Shown: positions 11,551 to 21,069 of the stretch, in pieces
How positions within the stretch are numbered: position 1 is the first letter of the stretch
How the letters are laid out: each line of letters begins with the position of its first letter
Source: Athripsodes cinereus
Taxonomy: Eukaryota > Arthropoda > Insecta > Trichoptera > Leptoceridae
Length of the DNA stretch: 64,000 bases
Assembly: GCA_947579605.1 (NCBI GenBank)
Contig: OX388316.1
Span: forward strand, 16,805,290-16,869,289
Reading direction: 5' to 3'
Translations under genes and position numbers: made by a program
The notes under the pieces: model-generated
What the model was told of the DNA's origin: nothing
The model's database searches: none
Seen by the model: the letters and a program-made list of their open reading frames with translations, nothing else

Positions 11551-12050
11551 TAATACTCTTGAATAATTATAGAACTTAACTTACCCTGTTAAGATTCTTG
11601 CAAATAGTATGTTTTTAATTTGGTAAGATAAATAATTTAGTCGAATGAGTTACTTAACTTTGATTAATTCTATTAGCTACACCTTACTAGAATTTATTTA
11701 ATGTATTGAAGAAGTTAAAGTTTGTTTTATAAAACTTCAGATTAATTATTAATTTATTTAAAAAAAATGGTTTCGACTTGCATAGTCAAATAATGACTTT
11801 GGTAGTCAAAGTGACATGATAACGCGACGTTTCATCTTAAACGTCAATTTAAAAAGTATAAAGTTTTTGTAGAATTTATTTTTATTAAAAAGAATGTGTA
11901 TTTATCGTATACACGAGATTGGAATATTCTTAGTGCACACCAAAGCATGTACCTATATTTGGACATTTTCTACAATATTTAAATTTTTCTCTCAAAAAAT
12001 ACAGAGTGAAAATTTAGGAAATAAATTTTTTGAATTTTTTTAACACATAT

Positions 12051-12210
12051 CTTCTTATTCTTCTCGTGCCGTATCAGGTCCTCCCGACGTTGGCAATCAC
12101 TCTGGCAAAGGCTTCTCTTACCTGCGCGACCCGGAACAGCTACCCCACATGTCTCATCCCGGTCCAGTCTCTTCTGTTGCGCAGCCAAGACGTTTGCCTT
12201 CTACAAGGAC
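12051..12210 (-). pseudogene. 5'-truncated LINE 3' end with target-site duplication
   Basis: The minus strand reads NRRDWTGMRHVG, a stop, LFRVAQVREAFARVIANVGR and a second stop near the end: the C-terminal segment of a LINE ORF with one extra in-frame stop. The tail is GAAGAATAAGAAG. CACATAT repeats at 12044-12050 and 12211-12217 as a 7-bp target duplication. It is related to the fragment at 3214-3338 but clearly diverged. Confidence 0.7.
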
Positions 12211-12217
12211 CACATAT

Positions 12218-13560
12218 ACCCCTCATCAATTGAAAAGCATGAGTTTATATTAACTGATACTTCAGTATTTTTATCTCAAAAGTTCTTTAATATACCTACC
12301 ACTATTCCAATATCGCGGTCTACTTAATATTCACAATACGCCAGTCGTAATAAAACAAAATAATTTATTTTGAATGAAATTATTTAGCGTTAATTAACAT
12401 TTCTAAGATGGTATATTTATATAAGCTGAGCATTTAGTATAGTACGTATATAGTTACATAAACAATGCTTTAACTTAATATAGCAGGTAAATAGGCGGAT
12501 ATTGTTTTCATTGCCACGTTATTTAGTTGTAATAATATTTGGTTTACCCGGAATATTATTATGCCTCAGTTCCCGCATTTCATTAATTCTATGTATAAAG
12601 CGAATGGAATTGTGGAGACCGACTTTTAGACAATTAAAACCTGTATTATTCAAACTTTGGTATCTATTTTAATAGGAGGTATTATGACAAGTATAACCTT
12701 TTACTCAAAATTTCTATAGAAGTTATATCAAAAGCATTCCCAATACGTATACGTATGTATGTATAAATGTATGTACTTTACACCATGATATTATTATACC
12801 TACTATACAAGCTTTAGTACATCTACATTCCACTATTATGATACAATGAATAGATATTATTTCAGTTATTATTTTATATTAATATAAGTCTTTATAGACG
12901 GATATTTTTTTCACGTATTCTGAAAACAATTTTACATAACTTTCGAGATAAAGCATCTGAACAATCTTTCCTGATACACTTCTTTCACTTTCTCACGTCC
13001 AAATCATTTCGATCTCTTTGTTACGCATAAGAAAAAAATATACGATTTACGTAAAATTAGTTAGTTCGCAAATGTCACTCAACTAATCGATTGCTTATAA
13101 GATAATAAGTGTACAATACATTTCGTACCTACCAAAGGTAAATGATAATTTGCTAATCTTTTTATTCCAAACAATTTTCTCATTATTGTTGCAAGTTGTA
13201 GATAAAACGTAATGAGGTCATTTGTGTAGGATAAAGTTTTAAGGATATTGCTCTCGTGACGATCCAGTAAAACATAAACAAGTTTCAAAGAAATGAAAAG
13301 TTATCTTAAAGTTAAATTTGCTTGTTCTGAAGTGTATGAAGTACGAAACAGAAGTAGTGTTAAAACAACAAATTTTTATGTGCACAAACTGACAACGGGT
13401 AGTCGAGGTTTAGAGTTTACTTGTTTTTTTTTTCAGTAATATTTATCATTTTTGGTGGGATGAGTCCATGTATATAATTTGAAATCTTATTTATAAAATA
13501 GTATTTATAATTTGCTGTATATATATATATATACAATTATTTGACCTTAATTTGATTTTT
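12218..13560. other. AT-rich DNA, nothing recognised
   Basis: A (TA)n run at about 13518-13533 is the only simple feature seen in this stretch. Confidence 0.5.
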
Positions 13561-13838
13561 TTAACTAACTGACCATTTGTTTCTCTGTTTGACATTTAAT
13601 ATTTATATCATTTCAATTTTAAAATTATTTTTTTGAATTTAATTTCTTGACCAAATTCCTTTTTTTATTTTATTTTTAAATTGAGTCAACGTTGTTCTAT
13701 TATTTAATTGTACTCTTGTTTTGTGTCTTTTTTAAAAGAAAAATACTTTTTGTATGCATGTATTGTATGTATACTAGTTTTTTACATGTAAAAGACTTCG
13801 GCCGTGAATATCTGAATAAATAAATAAATAAATAAAAC
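13561..13838 (+). repeat. Probable LINE 3' UTR with (AAAT)n tail
   Basis: A T-rich stretch with GTGTCTTTTTTAAA and ATGTAAAAGACTTCGGCCGT leads into TGAATAAATAAATAAATAAA (13814-13838). This is the layout of the 3' ends of insect CR1/Jockey-type LINEs (compare 35520-35611 and 45850-45968). The start is arbitrary and no coding part remains. Confidence 0.45.
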
Positions 13839-13995
13839 TGTAAAGAGTTTTGGACATAGCAGCAGCATGTCAAGTGTCATTCCGGGAGTTCGAGTATACT
13901 CAAGTACAAATAGTTACTGTGCAGATTGAATGTGTTCATTGTTATAAAAACTAATATCTATCATTATTTATAAATTTAATTTAATACCTACTCAG

Positions 13996-14130
13996 GAAGC
14001 TGTCATTGGGGTTTATAAGAGAGAATATCGGAGACTACGGCAAGTTTCTCGGTAACTTAATTGGACAAAGCACATCTCGCGACAAGATGGGTTACGGATT
14101 CATGTCTCGTCCGGGGCACTACCGAATGAG
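13996..14130 (+). other. Candidate internal exon of an unidentified host gene
   Basis: A 135-bp stretch of higher G+C content follows a splice-acceptor-like ACCTACTCAG (AG at 13994-13995) and ends at GAATGAG|GTGACG, a fair donor. Of three plus frames only one is open throughout, and the length is a multiple of three, so both introns would share a phase. The predicted peptide has NIGDYGKFLGNLIGQ in its middle and GYGFMSRPGHYRM near its end. I do not recognise the family. If the donor is not used, the frame ends at TGA immediately after. It could equally be a chance open stretch or part of an old transposon. Confidence 0.35.
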
Positions 14131-14567
14131 GTGACGTTGTATTTTCTAAGTTAAATTTACATATTATGTGACCTTATATAATGGTTGATAGTAAAAATGA
14201 CATCAATAAAAACATCATTATTCAGTTCCCAAGTAGGTACCTAGTGCTTCGAAAGTTGACGCTTATATTCATCTTGAAATACTTTGCAGGCACATTGATA
14301 GAGTTGGCCATGATAAAGTTTAATTGAAGTCGATATATAATACTTATATGTACGCTAGGCTATCTCTTTAACTCTGCCGTTTTAAGCAACTTAAAGTTAA
14401 CATAATAAATTTGTTCAAAAGTTAACGCTATCGGAAAAGCGGGAGTGCTATTTTTCATCTTCGCAGATTAAGTCGTGGTACATGAGGTTCTAGATGGCGC
14501 GCTGTGGACATCATAATTATATCGGGTGATTTATGTGGCTCAGATTACGTATGCTGCTCGTGTTAAA

Positions 14568-15006
14568 TAAATAGTAAATAGTAAATAGTAAATAGTAAAT
14601 AGTAAATAGTAAATAGTAAATAGTAAATAGTAAATAGTAAATAGTAAATAGTAAATAGTAAATAGTAAATAGTAAATAGTAAATAGTAAATAGTAAATAG
14701 TAAATAGTAAATAGTAAATAGTAAATAGTAAATAGTAAATAGTAAATAGTAAATAGTAAATAGTAAATAGTAAATAGTAAATAGTAAATAGTAAATAGTA
14801 AATAGTAAATAGTAAATAGTAAATAGTAAATAGTAAATAGTAAATAGTAAATAGTAAATAGTAAATAGTAAATAGTAAATAGTAAATAGTAAATAGTAAA
14901 TAGTAAATAGTAAATAGTAAATAGTAAATAGTAAATAGTAAATAGTAAATAGTAAATAGTAAATAGTAAATAGTAAATAGTAAATAGTAAATAGTAAATA
15001 GTAAAT
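14568..15006. repeat. (TAAATAG)n heptamer satellite, part 1
   Basis: About 63 head-to-tail, visibly perfect copies of TAAATAG. Because 7 is not a multiple of 3 and no frame on the minus strand hits a stop, it produces long artificial minus-strand ORFs; these are not genes. The array is continued beyond the LINE fragment at 15437-16414, so the two parts were probably one array. Confidence 0.97.
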
Positions 15007-15427
15007 TTTTTTTTTTTTTTGTGCCGCTCCTATCGGAGGTTGGCGACCATCTCTTGATACTCTTCACGATCCTGGGTCAGTCTGATGAGGGTTGCTGCAT
15101 CCGGTATTCCAAACCACTGCCGAAGATTCTTGAGCCATGATGCTCTTTTGCGCCCCAAACCCCGTCTGCCCTCTATCTTACCCTCTACTATAAGCTGCAG
15201 AAGGGCATATTTTTCTCCACGGAATATGTGGCCAAAGTATGCGGCCTTTCGTCTTTTAACAGTGGTCATTAGCTCTCTATCTTTTTGCATTATATTTAGA
15301 ACTGTTTCGTTGGACACTCGATCAGTCCATGAGATACGCAGCATTCTTCTGTACAACCACATTTCAAATGCCTCAATTTTATTTATCATGGAGATTTTGA
15401 GAGTCCACCCTTCCACTCCATACAAAT
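15007..15427 (-). pseudogene. LINE 3' fragment inserted into the heptamer array
   Basis: On the minus strand it begins inside a LINE ORF at YLYGVEGW, continues through EAFEMWLYRRMLRISWTDRV and FGHIFRGEKYALLQLIVEGK, and ends EEYQEMVANLR with TAG at 15030-15032, then GGAGCGGCAC and a run of about 15 A. About 130 intact codons are present. It belongs to the same family as 4823-5096 but lacks that copy's internal stop and has a poly(A) rather than (AAG)n tail. TAAATAG repeats lie on both sides, so the target duplication cannot be told apart from the array. It is 5'-truncated and has lost the RT core. Confidence 0.85.
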
Positions 15428-15436
15428 AGTAAGTCC

Positions 15437-16414
15437 AAATAGTAAATAGTAAATAGTAAATAGTAAATAGTAAATAGTAAATAGTAAATAGTAAATAGTA
15501 AATAGTAAATAGTAAATAGTAAATAGTAAATAGTAAATAGTAAATAGTAAATAGTAAATAGTAAATAGTAAATAGTAAATAGTAAATAGTAAATAGTAAA
15601 TAGTAAATAGTAAATAGTAAATAGTAAATAGTAAATAGTAAATAGTAAATAGTAAATAGTAAATAGTAAATAGTAAATAGTAAATAGTAAATAGTAAATA
15701 GTAAATAGTAAATAGTAAATAGTAAATAGTAAATAGTAAATAGTAAATAGTAAATAGTAAATAGTAAATAGTAAATAGTAAATAGTAAATAGTAAATAGT
15801 AAATAGTAAATAGTAAATAGTAAATAGTAAATAGTAAATAGTAAATAGTAAATAGTAAATAGTAAATAGTAAATAGTAAATAGTAAATAGTAAATAGTAA
15901 ATAGTAAATAGTAAATAGTAAATAGTAAATAGTAAATAGTAAATAGTAAATAGTAAATAGTAAATAGTAAATAGTAAATAGTAAATAGTAAATAGTAAAT
16001 AGTAAATAGTAAATAGTAAATAGTAAATAGTAAATAGTAAATAGTAAATAGTAAATAGTAAATAGTAAATAGTAAATAGTAAATAGTAAATAGTAAATAG
16101 TAAATAGTAAATAGTAAATAGTAAATAGTAAATAGTAAATAGTAAATAGTAAATAGTAAATAGTAAATAGTAAATAGTAAATAGTAAATAGTAAATAGTA
16201 AATAGTAAATAGTAAATAGTAAATAGTAAATAGTAAATAGTAAATAGTAAATAGTAAATAGTAAATAGTAAATAGTAAATAGTAAATAGTAAATAGTAAA
16301 TAGTAAATAGTAAATAGTAAATAGTAAATAGTAAATAGTAAATAGTAAATAGTAAATAGTAAATAGTAAATAGTAAATAGTACATAGTACATAGTAAATA
16401 GTAAATAGTAAATA
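15437..16414. repeat. (TAAATAG)n heptamer satellite, part 2
   Basis: Roughly 140 copies of TAAATAG. Almost all are perfect; two adjacent TACATAG variants lie at 16381-16394, close to the right edge, where older units would be expected. The three long minus-strand ORFs that span it translate the repeat in all three frames and are artefacts. True copy number may differ from the assembly. Confidence 0.97.
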
Positions 16415-17138
16415 AATAATACTTGATAATATTGACCATAGAAATCTCTTTGATCTTGGACTCCATGGTGTATCTGCGGGGAGCATATCCTTTGGGAATG
16501 CCCGGTGATGATGGATGCAAGAGATCTTATGCTAGATGAAAAATGAGCGATAGCAACCCCAGACCCGTTTATTTTGGGGAAGTGCTCTTGTGTTCTCATA
16601 ATTTTAGGGCTTTCCATAGTCAGTCGTTCAATATCATTTAAAGTAAATGGATGTCTCCAGACATCTGCGTTATCGGGATGATCGGTGGGTCTCCTTCAAT
16701 TTGATTTTACATATCTCTTCCTCCGTTTTATGGTTAGATTTGAGAACATTAATTATATGATAATATTTTTAGTCTCGTATCGGAAGTAAAAGTTTTTTTT
16801 GACCTTCTTCGTAAATATTTTATTATTGTTTCCCAGCTACTTTGTAATTCATTTCACTGGTATCAAAGATAGTCAGTTGCCGGTATGATAATATTACTGG
16901 TAGTGTTATAAATAATACGTAGACACCGTTTGTCAAACCATAAATTTATTGTTTCTCATTCACGGTCATTATGATTCCGTTCGTGTAACAATGTCGGGCA
17001 ATATTGTACACCTGACTACGGAATAGGTCACGCGAGAGGTGCCAGGAGGTGTGTTGTAAGACTATTTTCCCCTAATATATTGGTTGGAGGATATCGTTAA
17101 GGTGTATATTCTATCGTTTGATAAAATATATTATGTGG
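16415..17138. other. No supported gene; moderately GC-rich at 16440-16700
   Basis: The minus-strand frames running out of the heptamer array continue into 16430-16617 with mixed composition. I could not match this to any family. It may be part of the element in which the array grew. Confidence 0.35.
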
Positions 17139-17657
17139 TGTTCACACTTGGCAAATATCGCCAGGACACCAAAATATCGTCAGTCATTTGAACCGTGTGA
17201 ACAAAATGACAGCTAATCTGAAACGATAAAAACTAGTAAAAACGATATCGTCTCAAGTTGACCACCTTTTAACCTTTTTCTCCGGTTGAATAATTCGCGC
17301 ATGCGTAGATGTGAGCGACGTCCGTATCTATAATAAAAAAATTATAACGTATAAATTTTATAATGTTTCCTGCTTCGTGACAGACGTTATCTTTGTTGTT
17401 GGTTTGTGGCGTTTGTTTCCTTAATCAAAAGGCGCCTTATAACCTCTACTACCTATAACATTTTCAACTAATAATAAACACTTCGCGATCTCCATCTCGA
17501 CGTTCGCCATTTTGAAAACAACGTCAAAATCAAAGCGCATCTGACAGATCGTATCTATATCGGTGGACTTTGTGAACAGGTGTGAAGAATCAACGGGCGT
17601 CCGGCAAATTTTTTATGCAAACGAAATTCGCCTGGCGATATTCGCCAAATGTGAACA
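17139..17657. mobile_element. Non-autonomous DNA transposon, 519 bp, 27-bp TIRs
   Basis: The left end TGTTCACACTTGGCAAATAT and the right end (read inverted) TGTTCACATTTGGCGAATAT continue into CGCCAGG on both sides; 25 of 27 positions agree. TGTGAAC/GTTCACA motifs recur inside near both ends. No ORF of useful size is present. Flanking bases TTATGTGG and TTCCATTA do not form a clear target duplication, so the superfamily stays open. Confidence 0.7.
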
Positions 17658-18842
17658 TTCCATTAGATGATAATATTTATATCGGACGCAGGTTTTTACT
17701 GAACAACCAACAAATGTTTAAAATGTTACACGAAACACTCATTTAATAAATTAGTTAAAATATTATGGTAATCTGCTAAACATTGAAAAAAATCAAAATA
17801 TTTTCTTTTCTGAAAAATATCTCATTTTTGTTTATTCAGTCTGTTTTGTTTCCAATTAAATTCTGTTTGACTACATACAGAAAACGTATATTTTTAATTC
17901 AATAACAGTAATTTTCTTTGTATAAATAAAATTGTAATATAACAGCCTACGAAATGTAAATGAACAATTTTATTATTATTTTCACTATCTTTGTTTATAA
18001 ATTAATTATTTTTTGTTTATTAAATATACTTGTACATAAAAATGTAAATAAATACCCATGACATTATTCTTAAATTTATAACTGAAATTGATTTTTTATT
18101 TGTGTATGAATTCTTTATACCCATCATAATAATACATATAATTGACAATAAAACAGTTGATGGATACTTATAGTGAGATTATTAACATAAGCACTGCAAT
18201 TTCGTGATTAAAATCATGTTCATTCATAATTTGATGTATTCGTCTAACCTTTTTCTTATAAATAGAGTAGTGCATTGATTTTAAAAGAACTTTGTTTTTT
18301 ATAAACCATTCATCATTGCACGAGAAAATATTTTTATCCAATTTACAATAAAAGGCTACCTCAAGACTTACTAGTCATCTTTTAGTTTAGTATAAAACAA
18401 ATTCTTACTCTGTATTTTCTTTAAACGAGATTTAGAAGATTTTTCATTCGTGACACGAAAACTCAAAATAGTTATTCTTTATGGAACACTACGAGTGTGC
18501 AATGAGTTATTTTACATTACAATCTTAAATCTACTGTGTATACTCGTGCTGGGGAAATGCTGACAAATTACAGTCAGGAACAATGTATTAAACACTGTTA
18601 TTATCCATTGCGTTGCTCGGTTGACATAATCTTATCTGTGTACTTCTTTCACTTGGGGTGACCAAGTGACCAAGGATTCGCAACATTTCATGCTTTTGCT
18701 GATGAAAGCTTTTAAAATATTACCATCTGTAAATATATATGTATTATATATGTGCAGAGGACTTACATAAGTCAAATTAAATTTAATACTAACTAATCTA
18801 ATCGCCGAACCACAATCCACACATAAATATTTGAGTCCGTTC
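17658..18842. other. AT-rich DNA, nothing recognised
   Basis: No supported gene or repeat boundary was seen in this stretch. Confidence 0.5.
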
Positions 18843-18880
18843 GTATGTATGTATGTATGTATGTATGTATGTACGTATGT
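18843..18880. repeat. (GTAT)n microsatellite
   Basis: About nine tandem GTAT units with one C substitution near the right end. Confidence 0.9.
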
Positions 18881-19730
18881 CCTTAATGGACTCGGAAATT
18901 AGGAAAGACCGAAGTAAAATAATATACTCTATACGAGGTCTCATCTTCTGGGCAGGTTTAAGGCTAAAAACATTTAAAATATCTTACATATTGATAAAGA
19001 TATTTTAATTTTAATGCGACTATGTCACAAAATTAGCCACAAAATGTATGAAGAATATATGCAAGGTTTAGTAAAGAGCAATATTCACAGTCAAACATTT
19101 TTCATTGTATTGAATTAATTTCAAAATGGATGTAACAATAAACACAACAATTCTGAAACTAAATAATTAGGGTTTATTTTCGTAATAAAATATTGTGTTT
19201 GCTAATGAGAAAAGCTCTTGAATTACGTGAATAAAAATTGCATATTTTTGACATATTGGGCTATTTTCATAATGGAAGACATTATGAAACCATAGAAAAC
19301 TATACTGTAGAATAATAATAGTTTTACCTATAAAATCCATAAATAATGTTAAATGATTTTTCAATGAGTGGGAACCTATTTATTTTCACCTAATATTTTT
19401 TACATGCATTATGAAATATTTGATAGATAAATATTCTTGAATATTGAAGGATGCAGATAATCCATTTTTTAAGGATTTTTTGGGAATATAGAGTACATAG
19501 GTGACAATTTATTCTTGACTTTTTTTAATTTCATAGCAAATCTCTCAAATACCCATTTATGTACTGCAAACCAAAAATACAAATTCGAATGTGGACAATT
19601 ATATTTTAACATTAATGTGCCTACAATTTTTTTCGCGAAATGGGATATTTACCCTTTTTTTCTTATAGAAATTTGGGATGACAATCTTCGAGTTTTTACA
19701 TTAAGATGAAGTTTTTAGTAGTTTTTGCAC

Positions 19731-20299
19731 GTAGGTACCCGCCTATTTTTCTAAATAAAATATGAGCGTTCGGGGTGTCGAGCTCACATATTTTTCATTT
19801 GGAAGAGGTTTTTAGCACTTTTTTCATGTAGGTACCTACCAATATGTGGGATTTCTTAACTTCAAGCTTTTTCATCGCGACGAGGTTTTTAGTACTTTTT
19901 TCCATGTAGGTACCTACTTATTATTTTTTTACATAAATGTGGGCATGTGAGTTGTCAAACTTCAAGATTTTTCATTGGAAAGAGGTTTTTAGCACTTTTT
20001 TCGATGTAGGTACCTACCTATTTTTTACCTAAATATGGGCATGTGAGGTATCAAACTTCATGATTTTTCATTGGGAAGTCTTTTAGCACTTTTTTTCGAT
20101 GTAGGTACCTACCTATTTTTTTTTACCTAAATATGGGCATGTGAGGTATCAAACTTCAAGATTTTTCATTAAGAAGAGATTTGCAATGCTTTTTATGATG
20201 TAGGTACCTACCTATTTATTGTTGCTTAAATATGGGCATGTAGGGAGTCAAAAATTAAGTTTCTCATTGGGAAGAGCTTTATACTTCTTCCACGTGCTT
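19731..20299. repeat. Minisatellite, about 97-bp period, six units
   Basis: The string GTAGGTACC starts at 19731, 19828, 19906, 20006, 20101 and 20200, giving spacings of 97, 78, 100, 95 and 99. Each unit has TTTTTAGCACTTTTTTC, a GTAGGTACCTACC palindromic core, ACCTAAATATGGGCATGT and CAAACTTCAAGATTTTTCAT. A single related unit lies at 35745-35900. Both places are followed by CCGAGYGATGCCGG, so the array seems to be a part of one non-autonomous element family. Confidence 0.85.
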
Positions 20300-20399
20300 C
20301 ATTTTTTTCAATAAGATTTTGTTGTTTTAACCCATGTATTTGCAAGGTTTTCTATTTAATTAATATCCGAGCGATGCCGGGTTACATACGCTTGTGATA
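20300..20399 (+). mobile_element. Degenerate Helitron-like 3' end
   Basis: The sequence after the minisatellite, TTTTTTTCAATAAGATT...GTTTTAACCCATGTATT, then CCGAGCGATGCCGGGTTACA and CGCTTGT, parallels 35880-35965, where the copy ends in GCTAGT. A CCGAG-GATGCCGGGT hairpin followed by CTAG/T is the usual end of insect Helitrons. The 5' end was not found; the element may begin near 18840. Confidence 0.45.
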
Positions 20400-20530
20400 A
20401 ATAATATAGTTATTTTATCAAACTAGGCAATGGAGTTGAATCAACTGTAAGTATGCTGAACGATTCAGTATTGGATTGATAATTTAAAAAATTGACATGC
20501 AGAACTGGTGCATACTATTACAAATATGAT

Positions 20531-20718
20531 AATTAAAATTATTTTAAAACACTGTATAATTTCCAAATTAAATTTATTCACCTCAAACGTTTTCGCCAAG
20601 GCTTCTACTTGGCATCATCAGGAGGACTACATGATGCCAAGTAGAAGCCTTGGCGAAAACGTTTGAGGTGAATAAATTTAATTTGGAAATTATACAGTGT
20701 TTTAAAATCATTTTAATT
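20531..20718. repeat. Near-perfect palindrome, 88-bp arms
   Basis: Arms 20531-20618 and 20631-20718 are reverse complements with one mismatch seen (T/G) and a 12-bp loop, CAGGAGGACTAC. The inner arm carries CAAACGTTTTCGCCAAGGCT and GGCATCATCAGGAG. An ACGTTTTCGCC...CATCATCAG layout resembles the ends of some Penelope-like elements, so a head-to-head pair of such ends is one explanation; a fold-back MITE is another. Confidence 0.85.
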
Positions 20719-21069
20719 ATAACGAATTTCCAAAGTGTTAACACAAAAACATTTGATTTACAAATATGATAGTTTGCTTCAATCCATTGTAACTAACAGG
20801 ATCTATTTAGAGAGCATGTTCCGTTCAAAGAGTGATATCAAAATAGATGGTACTTCACATACAATACGATTATGACAAAATTATCATCCCTTTGTACTGA
20901 ATACATAAAAAATGTATACCTACAATGAATTCGATTAGTGAATCCTTACATACCATAGTAGTTAGTGATATGAGTCTAATATAGAATATCTTATTAAATA
21001 ATACGATTTCGTCATCCGCCTGCAAAAAAAAACTTTTATCTTTTTGACACTTTATTCTCTAGAGCATTA

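Noticed and set aside
14540..16617. Long minus-strand ORFs of 175-496 codons made of a YYLLFTI repeat
   Set aside because: They translate the TAAATAG heptamer in all three frames; no start context, no family, and the array itself is non-coding. Only the LINE piece within one of them is a genuine coding remnant.
14568..20299. CRISPR-like arrays (regular repeats)
   Set aside because: The repeats are contiguous or have repeated, non-unique spacers, there are no cas genes, and the context is eukaryotic.
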